Source of the DNA: Betaproteobacteria bacterium
GTDB taxonomy: Bacteria; Pseudomonadota; Gammaproteobacteria; Burkholderiales; SG8-39
Length of the DNA stretch: 26,946 bases
Direction: 5' to 3'
Assembly (NCBI GenBank): GCA_019237595.1
Contig: JAFAGU010000227.1
Span: forward strand, 1 to 26,946
Position numbers and translations under genes: made by a program. Below the pieces are notes generated by a model that searched no databases, had not been told where the DNA came from, and worked only from the letters and a program-made list of their open reading frames with translations. Below are positions 15,588 through 22,981 of this stretch, piece after piece (the first letter of the stretch is position 1; every line of letters begins with the position of its first letter).

Positions 15588-16457
15588 TTGCTAGCGTCGG
15601 CGCTTCTCTCCGGGCTCGGCCTGGGCAGCATGTACGGGCTGCTCGCGCTCGGCTTCTACGTCACGTATTCGGTGTCGCGCACGGTGAACTTCTCGCAGGG
15701 CAGCTCGATGATGCTGGGCGCGGTCCTCGCCTACACGTTCGTCATGCGCGCCGGCTGGCCGCTCGTCCTCGCCATTGCGGCAGCGCTTCTCTTGTGCGCG
15801 CTGTATGGGGTCGTCGTCGAGCGCATCGCGGTGCGGCCCTTCGTGAAGCGCCGCTCCGAGGGCTGGCTGATGTCTACCGTGGCCGTGGGCATCATCGCCG
15901 ACAACGCGGTGCTGTTCACTTTCGGCAAGGAGCCCCGGGGCTTCAGCGTGCCCTGGACCGCCGCGTCGGCCGACGTGCTCGGCGTGCACGTCTCGGCGCT
16001 CCAGGTCGCCATTCCGGCCGTCGGGCTGGGCGCCGCCGCCGTGCTGCATGCGTTCTCGCGGCGCAGCCGCCTCGGCAAGGCGATGCGGGCGGTCATGCAG
16101 AACCCGGATGCGGCGCGGCTGATGGGAATCGACGTCTCGCTCGCCGTCGCCGCGGCGTACGCGATCGCCAGCGTGTTCGCCGGCGTCGCCGGCGTAATGA
16201 TCGCGCCGCTCTTCAACGTGCATTCGGACATGGGCACGGTATTCGGCCTCAAGGCCTTCGCCGTCGCCATCCTGGGCGGCATCACAAGCGCGTGGGGCGT
16301 GGTGCTCGCAGGACTCGTCTTCGGCGCGGCCGAATCGCTCATCACCGCGTTCCTCGGTTCCTCCTACACGCAGATCCTCACGTTCGCGCTGGTCATCGTT
16401 GCGCTCGCGATCCGCCCCGACGGCCTGCTCGGGCGCGCCGTCGTGAGGAAAGTATGA
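15588..16457 (+). CDS. LivH-type ABC transporter permease, TTG start
   Basis: Inner-membrane permease of 289 residues. LLSGLGLGSMYGLLALGFYVTYSVSRTVNFSQG is the expected LivH N-terminal region, and RSRLGKAMRAVMQNPDAARLMGIDV is the cytoplasmic loop that docks the ATPase. A TTG at 15588 is the only start that retains the first membrane span; no good ribosome-binding site precedes it, which together with the terminator just upstream suggests low expression. Its stop overlaps the start of the fused LivM-LivG-LivF gene (ATGA). The next internal ATG would cut into the first membrane span. Confidence 0.9.
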   Translation: MLASALLSGLGLGSMYGLLALGFYVTYSVSRTVNFSQGSSMMLGAVLAYTFVMRAGWPLVLAIAAALLLCALYGVVVERIAVRPFVKRRSEGWLMSTVAVGIIADNAVLFTFGKEPRGFSVPWTAASADVLGVHVSALQVAIPAVGLGAAAVLHAFSRRSRLGKAMRAVMQNPDAARLMGIDVSLAVAAAYAIASVFAGVAGVMIAPLFNVHSDMGTVFGLKAFAVAILGGITSAWGVVLAGLVFGAAESLITAFLGSSYTQILTFALVIVALAIRPDGLLGRAVVRKV

Positions 16458-18841
16458 AGCGACCGGGCGTCCTGGCGATCACCGTCGGCTTCGCCGCGGC
16501 GGCGGCGGGCGCATGGCTTGGGAACAGCTACTACGTCTTCGTCATCGCGACGCTCGCGCTCACGGCGCTCGTGGGGGTAGGGCTCAATGTGCTCGTCGGG
16601 CTGGCGGGCCAGGTTTCGTTCGGCCATGTCGGCTTTTATGCCATGGGCGCCTATGCCGTCGCCATCCTCACCACCTCGGGGAAGTGGAGCTTCTGGGCCG
16701 CGCTGCCGGCCGCTGGCGTTATTGCCGCGGCGACCGGCGCGCTGCTCGCGCTCCCCGCAGTGCGCGTGCGCGGCCCCTATCTCGCGATGGTGACGATTGC
16801 CTTCGGTTTCATCGTCGAAAACGCCGCGTCGGAATGGAAAGGACTGACCGGCGGCCAGAACGGCATCATGGGCATCGCGCAGCCTTTCGCCGAGCGATGG
16901 ATTGCGCTCTTCGCGATTGCGCTTGCCGCAGTGGCGACGGTCGCGTTCGCGCTCCTGCGTGACAATCGGCTTGGCAAGGCGATGCTCGCGGTGAAAGACT
17001 CCGAGACTGCCGCGGAATCGATCGGAATCGATCCCGTGAGGGTCAAGACGGTCGCCTTCGCGCTCTCCGCAGGCTGCGCAGGCATCGCGGGGGGTGTGTT
17101 CGCGCCGCTCGCCGGCTTCGTGACGCCTTCCACCTTCGCCTTTTCCCAATCGATCCTGTTCGTCCTCGCGGTGATGATCGGGGGCGCGGGAACCGTGGCC
17201 GGACCGCTCGTGGGCGCCGCGGTTGTCGTGCTCCTTCCGGAGGCGCTGGCCTCGCTCGCCGAATATCGGCTGCTGCTCTTCGGTGTGCTGCTGCTCGGCG
17301 TCCTGCTCGCGGCGCCGGAAGGTGTCGTCGGAACGCTCGACCGGCTGCTGGGGCGGCGCAAGCCTCGTTGCCTCGAAGGCACGCCGGCCGCTCTCGGCGC
17401 ATCGAGCGGGCTCGAGCTCGAGGCGGAGCGCCTCGGCATCGTCTTCGGAGGCGTGCGCGCCGCGAGCGGGGTCTCCTTCCGCGCGCCGCCGGGACGGATC
17501 ACGAGCCTCATCGGCCCGAACGGCGCGGGCAAGAGCACGGTGCTCAATCTTCTCGGCGGCTTCTATCGGCCGCAGGAGGGGACCGTGCGCCTGGACCGCA
17601 CCTCTATTGGCGGCCTGGCCGCGTGGCGCATCGCGAGGGCCGGCGTCGCGCGCACGTACCAGACGACGCAGCTCTTCGATTCGATGAGCGTCGCCGAGAA
17701 CGTCTCGCTCGCCTCGCCGCGGGGCGAAAGCGAGCGATACCTCGGCTTCGTCGGTTATCGGGGCGAGCTCGACGCCGGCGCGGGCTCGCTCGCGCACGTG
17801 GACAAGCGGCTCGTCGAGATCGCTCGCGCGCTTGCCATGCAGCCTTCCGTTCTGCTCCTGGACGAGCCGGCGGCCGGGCTCTCGGCCGCAGACAAGCGCC
17901 GCCTGGCCGCCCTGTTGAAGGAAATCGCCGCAGCGGGCGTCGCAGTCGTCCTGGTCGAGCACGACATGGCGATGGTCATGGACATCTCCGATTCGATCGT
18001 TGTCCTCGATGCCGGCGTCGTCGTCGCCTACGGGCCGCCCCAGGAAATCCGGACGAGCCCGGCCGTGCGCAACGCCTACCTGGGCGACGGCGCGTCGCGG
18101 CTCGCCGCGAGCCGGCAGGACGCCGCGCCGGGAGCGCGGCTCCTGGAAACGAGCGGCCTGCGCGCCGCCTACGGCGCCGAGCCCGTGCTGCAGGGAGTGA
18201 ATTGCGATGTCCGCGAGCGCGAATTCGTGGCGGTGCTGGGTGCGAATGGCGCCGGAAAATCGACGTTGATGCGCGCCCTCGCAGGGCTCCACCGACCGGT
18301 ACAGGGGACGATCGCCTTTGCGGGCGAGACGCTCTCGGCCCTCGCGGCCCACGAGATCGTCCGGCGGGGCATCGTGCTCGTTCCGGAGGGCCGGCAGGTG
18401 TTTCCGGAACTGAGCGTCCGCGAGAACCTCGAGCTCGGCGCGTTCGCGTGCGGCGGTGAGGCGCCCGCGATCGAATCGATGCTGGAGCGCTTTCCGCGGC
18501 TGCGGGAGCGTCTCGCTCAGCGCGCAGGGCTGCTCTCCGGGGGCGAGCAGCAGATGCTCGCCGTCGCGCGCGGCCTCATGGGCCGGCCGAAGCTACTCAT
18601 GCTCGACGAGCCCTCGCTCGGCCTCGCGCCGAAAGTCATCCAGGATCTCTTCGCCACGCTCGATCGGCTGCGAAGCGATGCGGCGACGATCCTCCTCGTC
18701 GACCAGATGGCGGAGCTCGCCCTGTCGCTCGCCGAACGCGCCTATGTGCTCCAGGCGGGGCAAATCGTTTCGCAAGGTTCTCCGGCCGAGGTCGCTGCCG
18801 GAGCGGGGATCGAGCAGGCCTACCTCGGTGCGCGCGCCTAG
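16454..18841 (+). CDS. Fused LivM-LivG-LivF: permease plus two ABC ATPase domains in one polypeptide
   Basis: A single 795-residue reading frame joins three normally separate subunits. Residues 1 to about 300 are a LivM-type permease (GLAGQVSFGHVGFYAMGAY, VRVRGPYLAMVTIAFGF, LTGGQNGIMG). Residues about 318-550 are a LivG-type ATPase: Walker A GPNGAGKST (354-362), Q-loop TYQTTQLF, Walker B LLLDEPAAGL, switch H503. Residues about 563-795 are a LivF-type ATPase: Walker A GANGAGKST (596-604), signature LLSGGEQQ, Walker B MLDEPSLGLAPK. The first ATPase has SLAHVD where a signature (LSxGxQ) is expected, and a short helical region. ATGA overlap with LivH upstream. No in-frame start with a ribosome-binding site separates the parts, so a true fusion is favoured. 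Confidence 0.9.
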   Translation: MKRPGVLAITVGFAAAAAGAWLGNSYYVFVIATLALTALVGVGLNVLVGLAGQVSFGHVGFYAMGAYAVAILTTSGKWSFWAALPAAGVIAAATGALLALPAVRVRGPYLAMVTIAFGFIVENAASEWKGLTGGQNGIMGIAQPFAERWIALFAIALAAVATVAFALLRDNRLGKAMLAVKDSETAAESIGIDPVRVKTVAFALSAGCAGIAGGVFAPLAGFVTPSTFAFSQSILFVLAVMIGGAGTVAGPLVGAAVVVLLPEALASLAEYRLLLFGVLLLGVLLAAPEGVVGTLDRLLGRRKPRCLEGTPAALGASSGLELEAERLGIVFGGVRAASGVSFRAPPGRITSLIGPNGAGKSTVLNLLGGFYRPQEGTVRLDRTSIGGLAAWRIARAGVARTYQTTQLFDSMSVAENVSLASPRGESERYLGFVGYRGELDAGAGSLAHVDKRLVEIARALAMQPSVLLLDEPAAGLSAADKRRLAALLKEIAAAGVAVVLVEHDMAMVMDISDSIVVLDAGVVVAYGPPQEIRTSPAVRNAYLGDGASRLAASRQDAAPGARLLETSGLRAAYGAEPVLQGVNCDVREREFVAVLGANGAGKSTLMRALAGLHRPVQGTIAFAGETLSALAAHEIVRRGIVLVPEGRQVFPELSVRENLELGAFACGGEAPAIESMLERFPRLRERLAQRAGLLSGGEQQMLAVARGLMGRPKLLMLDEPSLGLAPKVIQDLFATLDRLRSDAATILLVDQMAELALSLAERAYVLQAGQIVSQGSPAEVAAGAGIEQAYLGARA

Positions 18842-18869
18842 TGGCGCAGCTTCGCGAGCGCGCGGTTGG

Positions 18870-18886
18870 CCGCGGCGGCGCCGCGG
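18870..18886. repeat. GC-rich hairpin in a convergent gap
   Basis: CCGCGGC-GGC-GCCGCGG is a perfect 7-bp stem in the 58-bp gap between the LivMGF stop and the convergent BMP binding-protein stop. There is no T-tract. It may help end transcription from either side, or be a by-product of base composition. Confidence 0.35.
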
Positions 18887-18899
18887 ACGAGGACCGAGC

Positions 18900-20003
18900 T
18901 CAGGTGAGGGCGCCGACGACCCCTTCCAGTAGATAGTTCATCTGGTCGAGGTAGGGGTCGTAGTTGTCGTAGGTCTTGTTCAGCACGACCTTGCCGGCGT
19001 TGTCTTTCCACGTGCCGGTGAAGATCGGCTTCTTCGCCTTGAGGTCCGCGATCGCCGCGAGCGCCGCGCGGCGCGCGGGCTCCGGCGCCCCGGCGCCGAA
19101 CGGCGTGTTCTGCACCATGTCCAGGTCGTAGCCGCCGATGTACATGTTCGGCAGGCGCTCGCCCTTCATGAGGAGCTCGGCGTAGCGCTTGTAGACGGTC
19201 TCATACTTGTTCTCGGCGCCGGTGAGGAAGCCCTTCGGCGCCACGCTCGCCTGCGAGACGTTGTGGCCGCAGGACTTGACGCCGCGGCGCTCCGCCGTCT
19301 CGACGACGATGCGCGGGCTGTCCACGTGCGCGGCGATGACGTCGCAGCCCGCGTCCGCGAGCGTGTTGGCGGCCTCGGCCTCGCGCACGGGCAGCGACCA
19401 GTCGCCGGTGAAGATGAGGTGAACGGTCGCGGCCGGGTTCACCTTTCGCGCGGCGACGAGGAAGGTGTTGACGTTGCGCACCACGAGCGGAATCGGCTTC
19501 GCGGCCACGAAGCCGAGCTTGTTCGTCCGCGTGGAGAGGCCCGCGACGATGCCGTCCACGTAGTGCGCCTGGTCCAGGTAGCAGAAGTATCCGCCGAGAT
19601 TCGCCGGATGCTTGTCCTTGTCCCAGAGCGTCGTCGGATGGCGGAACTCGACCTGCGGGTACTTCTTCGCTAGATCGATCATGAAGGGATTGAAGTATCC
19701 GTAGGACGTGCCCAGGACGAGCTTCGCGCCGTCGGCCTGGATCATCGACTCCATGACCTCGTAGGCTTGCCGGGTCTCGGGGACGCGCTCCTGCTCGACG
19801 ACCTTGACGCCGGGCAGGTTCTTGAGCGCCTGCACCGCGTAGTAGTGCGACGCGTTCCAGCCGAAATCGGCCCGCGGCCCGACGTAGACGATGCCGATGG
19901 TGAGGCCTTGCATGGATTGCGCGCGCGCGCCGAGCGAGGCGAGCGCGCCGGCGGCGAATGCACCTTTAAGAAGCGCACGCCGTCCGGAAGAGTGCGTCGA
20001 CAT
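18900..20003 (-). CDS. Orphan BMP family (PnrA-like) substrate-binding protein, twin-arginine signal
   Basis: Periplasmic binding protein of 367 residues. The N-terminus MSTHSSGRRALLKGAFAAG has a twin-arginine motif (Arg8-Arg9) and a hydrophobic stretch ending at about GARAQS. The mature chain begins MQGLTIGIVYVGPRADFGWN. It shares with the protein at 1910-3040 the segments AAKPIP, HLIFTGDW, HVDSP..VVETAERRG, APKG.LTGAE and MNYL.EGVVG, so the two are paralogues. The ATG is supported by AAGGGAGG 5 nt upstream. No permease or ATPase accompanies it, so it presumably delivers ligand to one of the other BMP-type transporters, or acts in sensing. It is divergent from the RHH/DUF1989 genes across 85 bp. 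A longer frame starting at 20072 is rejected for lack of a ribosome-binding site. Confidence 0.92.
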   Translation of the reverse strand: MSTHSSGRRALLKGAFAAGALASLGARAQSMQGLTIGIVYVGPRADFGWNASHYYAVQALKNLPGVKVVEQERVPETRQAYEVMESMIQADGAKLVLGTSYGYFNPFMIDLAKKYPQVEFRHPTTLWDKDKHPANLGGYFCYLDQAHYVDGIVAGLSTRTNKLGFVAAKPIPLVVRNVNTFLVAARKVNPAATVHLIFTGDWSLPVREAEAANTLADAGCDVIAAHVDSPRIVVETAERRGVKSCGHNVSQASVAPKGFLTGAENKYETVYKRYAELLMKGERLPNMYIGGYDLDMVQNTPFGAGAPEPARRAALAAIADLKAKKPIFTGTWKDNAGKVVLNKTYDNYDPYLDQMNYLLEGVVGALT

Positions 20004-20020
20004 GGAACCTCCCTTTTGTG

Positions 20021-20039
20021 GATCACGTCGTTGGTGATC
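20021..20039. promoter_or_regulatory. 19-bp dyad, candidate operator shared by divergent genes
   Basis: GATCAC-gtcgttg-GTGATC is a perfect 6-7-6 inverted repeat in the 85-bp divergent gap. It lies 18 nt from the binding-protein start and 50 nt before the small RHH gene. Position and symmetry suit a dimeric regulator controlling both directions; the encoded ribbon-helix-helix protein is the obvious local candidate. Confidence 0.5.
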
Positions 20040-20088
20040 GACCGAAGGTGAAGCAAAATCCGAACCAGTCATCTACGGGGGAACAAGC

Positions 20089-20262
20089 GTGAAAGAACGC
20101 GTGGTGGTCCTGCGGCTGAACCAGCAGCAGCTCGAGCTCATCGATCGCACCGTGCAGGCGGGCGTCGCGCCCGATCGCGAGGCGCTCGTGCGCCTCGCGC
20201 TGCGCGAGTATTCCGACCAGCGGCGCAAGGCCGTGGCGAGCAAGGCGAGCAACGATGAGTGA
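20089..20262 (+). CDS. 57-residue ribbon-helix-helix (CopG/Arc-like) putative regulator
   Basis: Small gene starting with GTG, preceded by GGGGGA at good spacing. The product reads MKERVVVLRLNQQQLELIDR, then a turn (QAGVAPD) and a second helix (REALVRLALREYSDQ), then a basic Lys/Arg/Ala tail. One strand followed by two helices of this size is the ribbon-helix-helix DNA-binding pattern, acting as a dimer through the strand RVVVLRL. Its stop overlaps the DUF1989 start by 8 nt (ATGAGTGA), so the two are co-translated. No toxin gene accompanies it, so it is not obviously an antitoxin. Autoregulation through the upstream GATCAC dyad is a reasonable inference. Coding is supported by the coupling, the ribosome-binding site and typical GC-rich third positions. 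Confidence 0.8.
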   Translation: MKERVVVLRLNQQQLELIDRTVQAGVAPDREALVRLALREYSDQRRKAVASKASNDE

Positions 20263-21151
20263 ATGCGTCCTCGAGCCGGGAACCGGCAAGGCGATCGAGC
20301 TGCTGAAGGGGCAGGTCCTGCGCATCGAGCAGGTGGAAGGCGGCCAGTGCGTCGACTTCAACTGCTTCAACCTGCACGACTACAAGGAGTTCATGCATAC
20401 GGGCCGAACGAGGACGCTGTACGGCCTGAATCCGGGCAAGGGCTGCTTCATGTGGTCGGCACCGCCGCGCGAGCGCCCGCTCGTCTATATCCTCGAGGAC
20501 ACGGCCGGCTGCAACGACGTGATGTTTCCCCGGTGCAGCGCCGCGCTCTATGAAACCGTCTACGGCATGCCGGTGCACACCAATTGCCAGGACATCCAGG
20601 CCGAGGCTCAGCGCGAGTACGGCCTCACGCCCGACGACGTCCACGATTCGTTCAACCTCTTCATGCGGACCGGCGTGGACGCCGCGGGAAATCTCTTCAT
20701 CGACCGCCAGGCATCGAAGCCGGGCGACTTCGTCGAGCTCCTGGCGGTGGTGGACGTCCTCGCCGTGCCGAACGTCTGCGGCGCCGACGTCATGCGCACG
20801 AGCAACTTCTCCATCAAGCCGGTGAAGCTCTCGGTGCGCACGGCGAGCGCCGAGGAGCTCGCGCGCGTCCCGCCGTTCACCCCTGGCCAGGGCAACCGGA
20901 CGCCGGCCGACTTCAGGAACAGCCGCATCAAGGCCGATCGGGAGCTCAAGCGCGATTCGTCCTACGCGCCGGCGTTCACGAATGTCCCGATCGAATATCG
21001 CGACTATCCAGTCGCGCTCAGCAACGACGAATACCAGCTGCTGCAGAGTCTTGCCCGGCGCGATCTGTACGGAGACGACGAGGGCGCTGCGCTGCGCGAC
21101 ATCCTCTTCAGCTGGTGGGAGGCGCGGTTCCTCAACCGGCCCGCGCGATGA
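20255..21151 (+). CDS. DUF1989 (urea carboxylase-associated family) protein of unknown substrate
   Basis: Cytoplasmic protein of 298 residues with the DUF1989 pattern: GGQCVDFNCFNLHDYKEF, a TRTLYGLNPGKG segment, LEDTAGCNDVMFPRCS, HTNCQDIQAEA and the late PNVCGAD. Cys at 32, 37, 64, 86, 94, 111 and 175 are candidates for metal binding or catalysis. The two-subunit relatives CgdA/CgdB act as carboxyguanidine deiminase in guanidine degradation, so an amidine- or ureide-cleaving activity is plausible. This stand-alone, longer form beside purine and s-triazine/pyrimidine-type genes probably has another substrate, which I cannot name. Translation is coupled to the RHH gene; its 3' end overlaps the convergent ring-opening amidohydrolase by 20 bp. 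Confidence 0.85.
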   Translation: MSECVLEPGTGKAIELLKGQVLRIEQVEGGQCVDFNCFNLHDYKEFMHTGRTRTLYGLNPGKGCFMWSAPPRERPLVYILEDTAGCNDVMFPRCSAALYETVYGMPVHTNCQDIQAEAQREYGLTPDDVHDSFNLFMRTGVDAAGNLFIDRQASKPGDFVELLAVVDVLAVPNVCGADVMRTSNFSIKPVKLSVRTASAEELARVPPFTPGQGNRTPADFRNSRIKADRELKRDSSYAPAFTNVPIEYRDYPVALSNDEYQLLQSLARRDLYGDDEGAALRDILFSWWEARFLNRPAR

Positions 21152-22238
21152 CCGCGATCGGGCCGCCGCCGGCGGGCCCCTGGTGCTCGGCGCCGCCGGA
21201 GACATAGACCGCGCCGCAGCCCGCGACGCCGGCGATCAGCCCGCCGACCGCGGCGCGCGCGTGCCTCGTGGCGCTGATGTCGGTGTCGTCGAGCATGGTG
21301 TGGCGCAGGCCGCGGACGAGCCCGTCGGGCGAGGCCTCGGCCTTCGCGAAGACGTTGACGACGCGCTCCGCCGCCGCGGCGTCGAGCCCGCGGCTCGCAT
21401 CGAGGCCCACGCTCGCAAACGCGTCCTGCACCGCGCGAAGGTCGATCGCGTCGCGCATCACCGCATGGCCGATCACGCACGCGCTCTCGCTCGCGGCGCT
21501 GTTTCCCATGACGACGACGGCGTTGTGGAGGAGCTCTATTCCGGCGGAAGTGGAAGCCACGGCGGAGAAGAGCCGCCAGTCCGCGAGGACGGCGTCCTCG
21601 TGCACGCGCTCGTCGATCTCGCCCAGCGCGACGGCCACCCCGAGCGCGGAGGCGCCGCGCGAATACCCCATCGATGCGTAGGCTTCGTCGGTGATGGTGC
21701 GATTGCCGCGCGCGAGCGCTGCTTCGACGCGCTCGGAAGTGAGGAGCGGGCACTTGACCTGCACGAAATGCACGTCGGCCGCGTCCTCGAGGCCGGCGTC
21801 CTTCATCGCCGCACGCACCGCGCGCGCCGTTTCATGGATCTGCGGTGCGCGTCCGAGCTCCTCGGGCAGAAAGTCCCGCGTCTGCGCGACCCCGACCGCG
21901 AGTCGCTTCGCGCCTGCCGGCGAGCCGCCGGGACGGCGCGAGAAGACGGTGGCATGCGGGCTGAGCACGCCTTCCGTGCCGCCCGACATCACCATGGCGA
22001 TGCGCGCTTCGACTTCGCCTGGCGCGCAACCGAGTCCCGGCGCGAGCGCCTGCGCGAAGGCCCGGCAGGCGTATTCGCGAGTGAAGTCGTTCACGCCGCC
22101 GTTGCCCTCGGTCTTGCCGAGGATGGCGACGACATGCTCGGCGCGCAGCCCCCCCGTGCCGAGCAGCGACGCGAGGCCGGAGACGTCGCCCGGCCCGCGC
22201 ATCGTGATGCGATGCACGTCGACGCGCTGCGCGCTCAT
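21132..22238 (-). CDS. Ring-opening amidohydrolase (cyanuric acid amidohydrolase/barbiturase family)
   Basis: Cytoplasmic hydrolase of 368 residues from the AtzD/barbiturase family, which opens cyanuric acid or barbituric acid. All three Lys-Ser pairs of the threefold active site can be placed: K42 (ILGKTEGNGG), S85 (VMSGGTEG), K162 (VQVKCPLL), S231 (STSAGIEL), K299 (NVFAKAEA) and S347 (YVSGGAEHQGPAGGGP); the last motif also provides the metal site. Length and spacing agree with AtzD (about 363 residues). The ATG at 22238 overlaps the permease stop (ATGA). Cyanurate and barbiturate activity cannot be told apart here. Genes for biuret, allophanate or ureidomalonate hydrolysis are not in the window. 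Confidence 0.93.
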   Translation of the reverse strand: MSAQRVDVHRITMRGPGDVSGLASLLGTGGLRAEHVVAILGKTEGNGGVNDFTREYACRAFAQALAPGLGCAPGEVEARIAMVMSGGTEGVLSPHATVFSRRPGGSPAGAKRLAVGVAQTRDFLPEELGRAPQIHETARAVRAAMKDAGLEDAADVHFVQVKCPLLTSERVEAALARGNRTITDEAYASMGYSRGASALGVAVALGEIDERVHEDAVLADWRLFSAVASTSAGIELLHNAVVVMGNSAASESACVIGHAVMRDAIDLRAVQDAFASVGLDASRGLDAAAAERVVNVFAKAEASPDGLVRGLRHTMLDDTDISATRHARAAVGGLIAGVAGCGAVYVSGGAEHQGPAGGGPIAVIARAG

Positions 22239-22981
22239 TCCGCCTGCGCTTCCTGCCAGAAGACGGCCCGGCGCTCGACCCAGCCCAGCACCTGGAAGAC
22301 GGCGATGCCGGCGAGCGCCGCGGCGAAGATGGCGGAAAAGAGCACGTCCGTCTCGAGGTGCGAGGACGATAGGACGATGAGGTAGCCCAACCCCTTCGTC
22401 GCGCCGACGAACTCGCCGACGATGGCCCCCACGATGGCGAGCGAGGAAGAGACCTTCAGGGCCGAATAGAGGTAGGGCAGGGCGAACGGAATGCGCAGCT
22501 TGCGGAACTCCTGGCCCGGGCTCGCGTTCATCGTACGGAAGAGCTCGCGGTAGTCGAGGTCCGCCGCCTTGAGGCCGCGCACGGCGTTGACGAGCACCGG
22601 GAAGAAGCAGATGAGCGCCGCGGCGGCGACCTTCGACGCCCAGCCCGTCCCGAGCCAGAGCACGAGGAGCGGCGCGATCGCGACAAGCGGCGTGGTCTTC
22701 AGGGTCACGGCGAGCGGGAAGAGCCCGCGCTCGAGCGTCGGCGAGCGCACGAAGGCGAGGGCGGCGAGGAAGGCGAGGCTGCTCGCGAGAAAGAAGCCCG
22801 CCAGCGCTTCGCCGAGCGTCGTCGCGAAATGCCCGAAGAGCGCGGCGTCCATGCTGGCGAGGATCGCGCTCGGGGCGGGAAGCAGGTAGGCAGGAACGTG
22901 CAGCGCCCGGACCGCCGCTTCCCAAAGGAGCAAGGCCGCGACGATGAAGCCGGGCGGCACGAGCCAGCGTGCGCCTTTCAT
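22235..22981 (-). CDS. ABC transporter permease (TauC/SsuC/ThiX-like)
   Basis: Inner-membrane permease of 248 residues with about six membrane spans. The conserved cytoplasmic EAA loop is seen as FRKLRIPFALPYLYSALKVS, followed by AIVGAIVGEFVGATKGLGYL, which is diagnostic for the nitrate/taurine/thiamine-precursor class. Start and stop both overlap neighbours by ATGA junctions (ATPase upstream, ring-opening amidohydrolase downstream), so importer and enzyme are translationally coupled. The likely cargo is therefore the amidohydrolase substrate. Confidence 0.92.
   Translation of the reverse strand: MKGARWLVPPGFIVAALLLWEAAVRALHVPAYLLPAPSAILASMDAALFGHFATTLGEALAGFFLASSLAFLAALAFVRSPTLERGLFPLAVTLKTTPLVAIAPLLVLWLGTGWASKVAAAALICFFPVLVNAVRGLKAADLDYRELFRTMNASPGQEFRKLRIPFALPYLYSALKVSSSLAIVGAIVGEFVGATKGLGYLIVLSSSHLETDVLFSAIFAAALAGIAVFQVLGWVERRAVFWQEAQAE

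Noticed and set aside
16364..18352. 662-residue open frame on the minus strand
   Set aside because: It is antisense to the LivMGF fusion, has no motif, and consists of Arg/Glu/His-rich low-complexity sequence.
18838..18899. Minus-strand frame reading SSVLVRGAAAANRALAKLRH after the BMP binding-protein stop, like a remnant gene end
   Set aside because: It is out of frame with the binding protein, has no start or ribosome-binding site, and is too short to separate from compositional bias.
20089..20262. Antitoxin of a toxin-antitoxin pair
   Set aside because: The fold would fit, but the coupled downstream gene is a DUF1989 enzyme and no toxin-like gene adjoins it.
22239..22925. N-terminal extension of the ring-opening amidohydrolase
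   Set aside because: It lies over the permease gene and does not resemble the family. The ATG at 22238 begins at the family's usual position with an ATGA junction.
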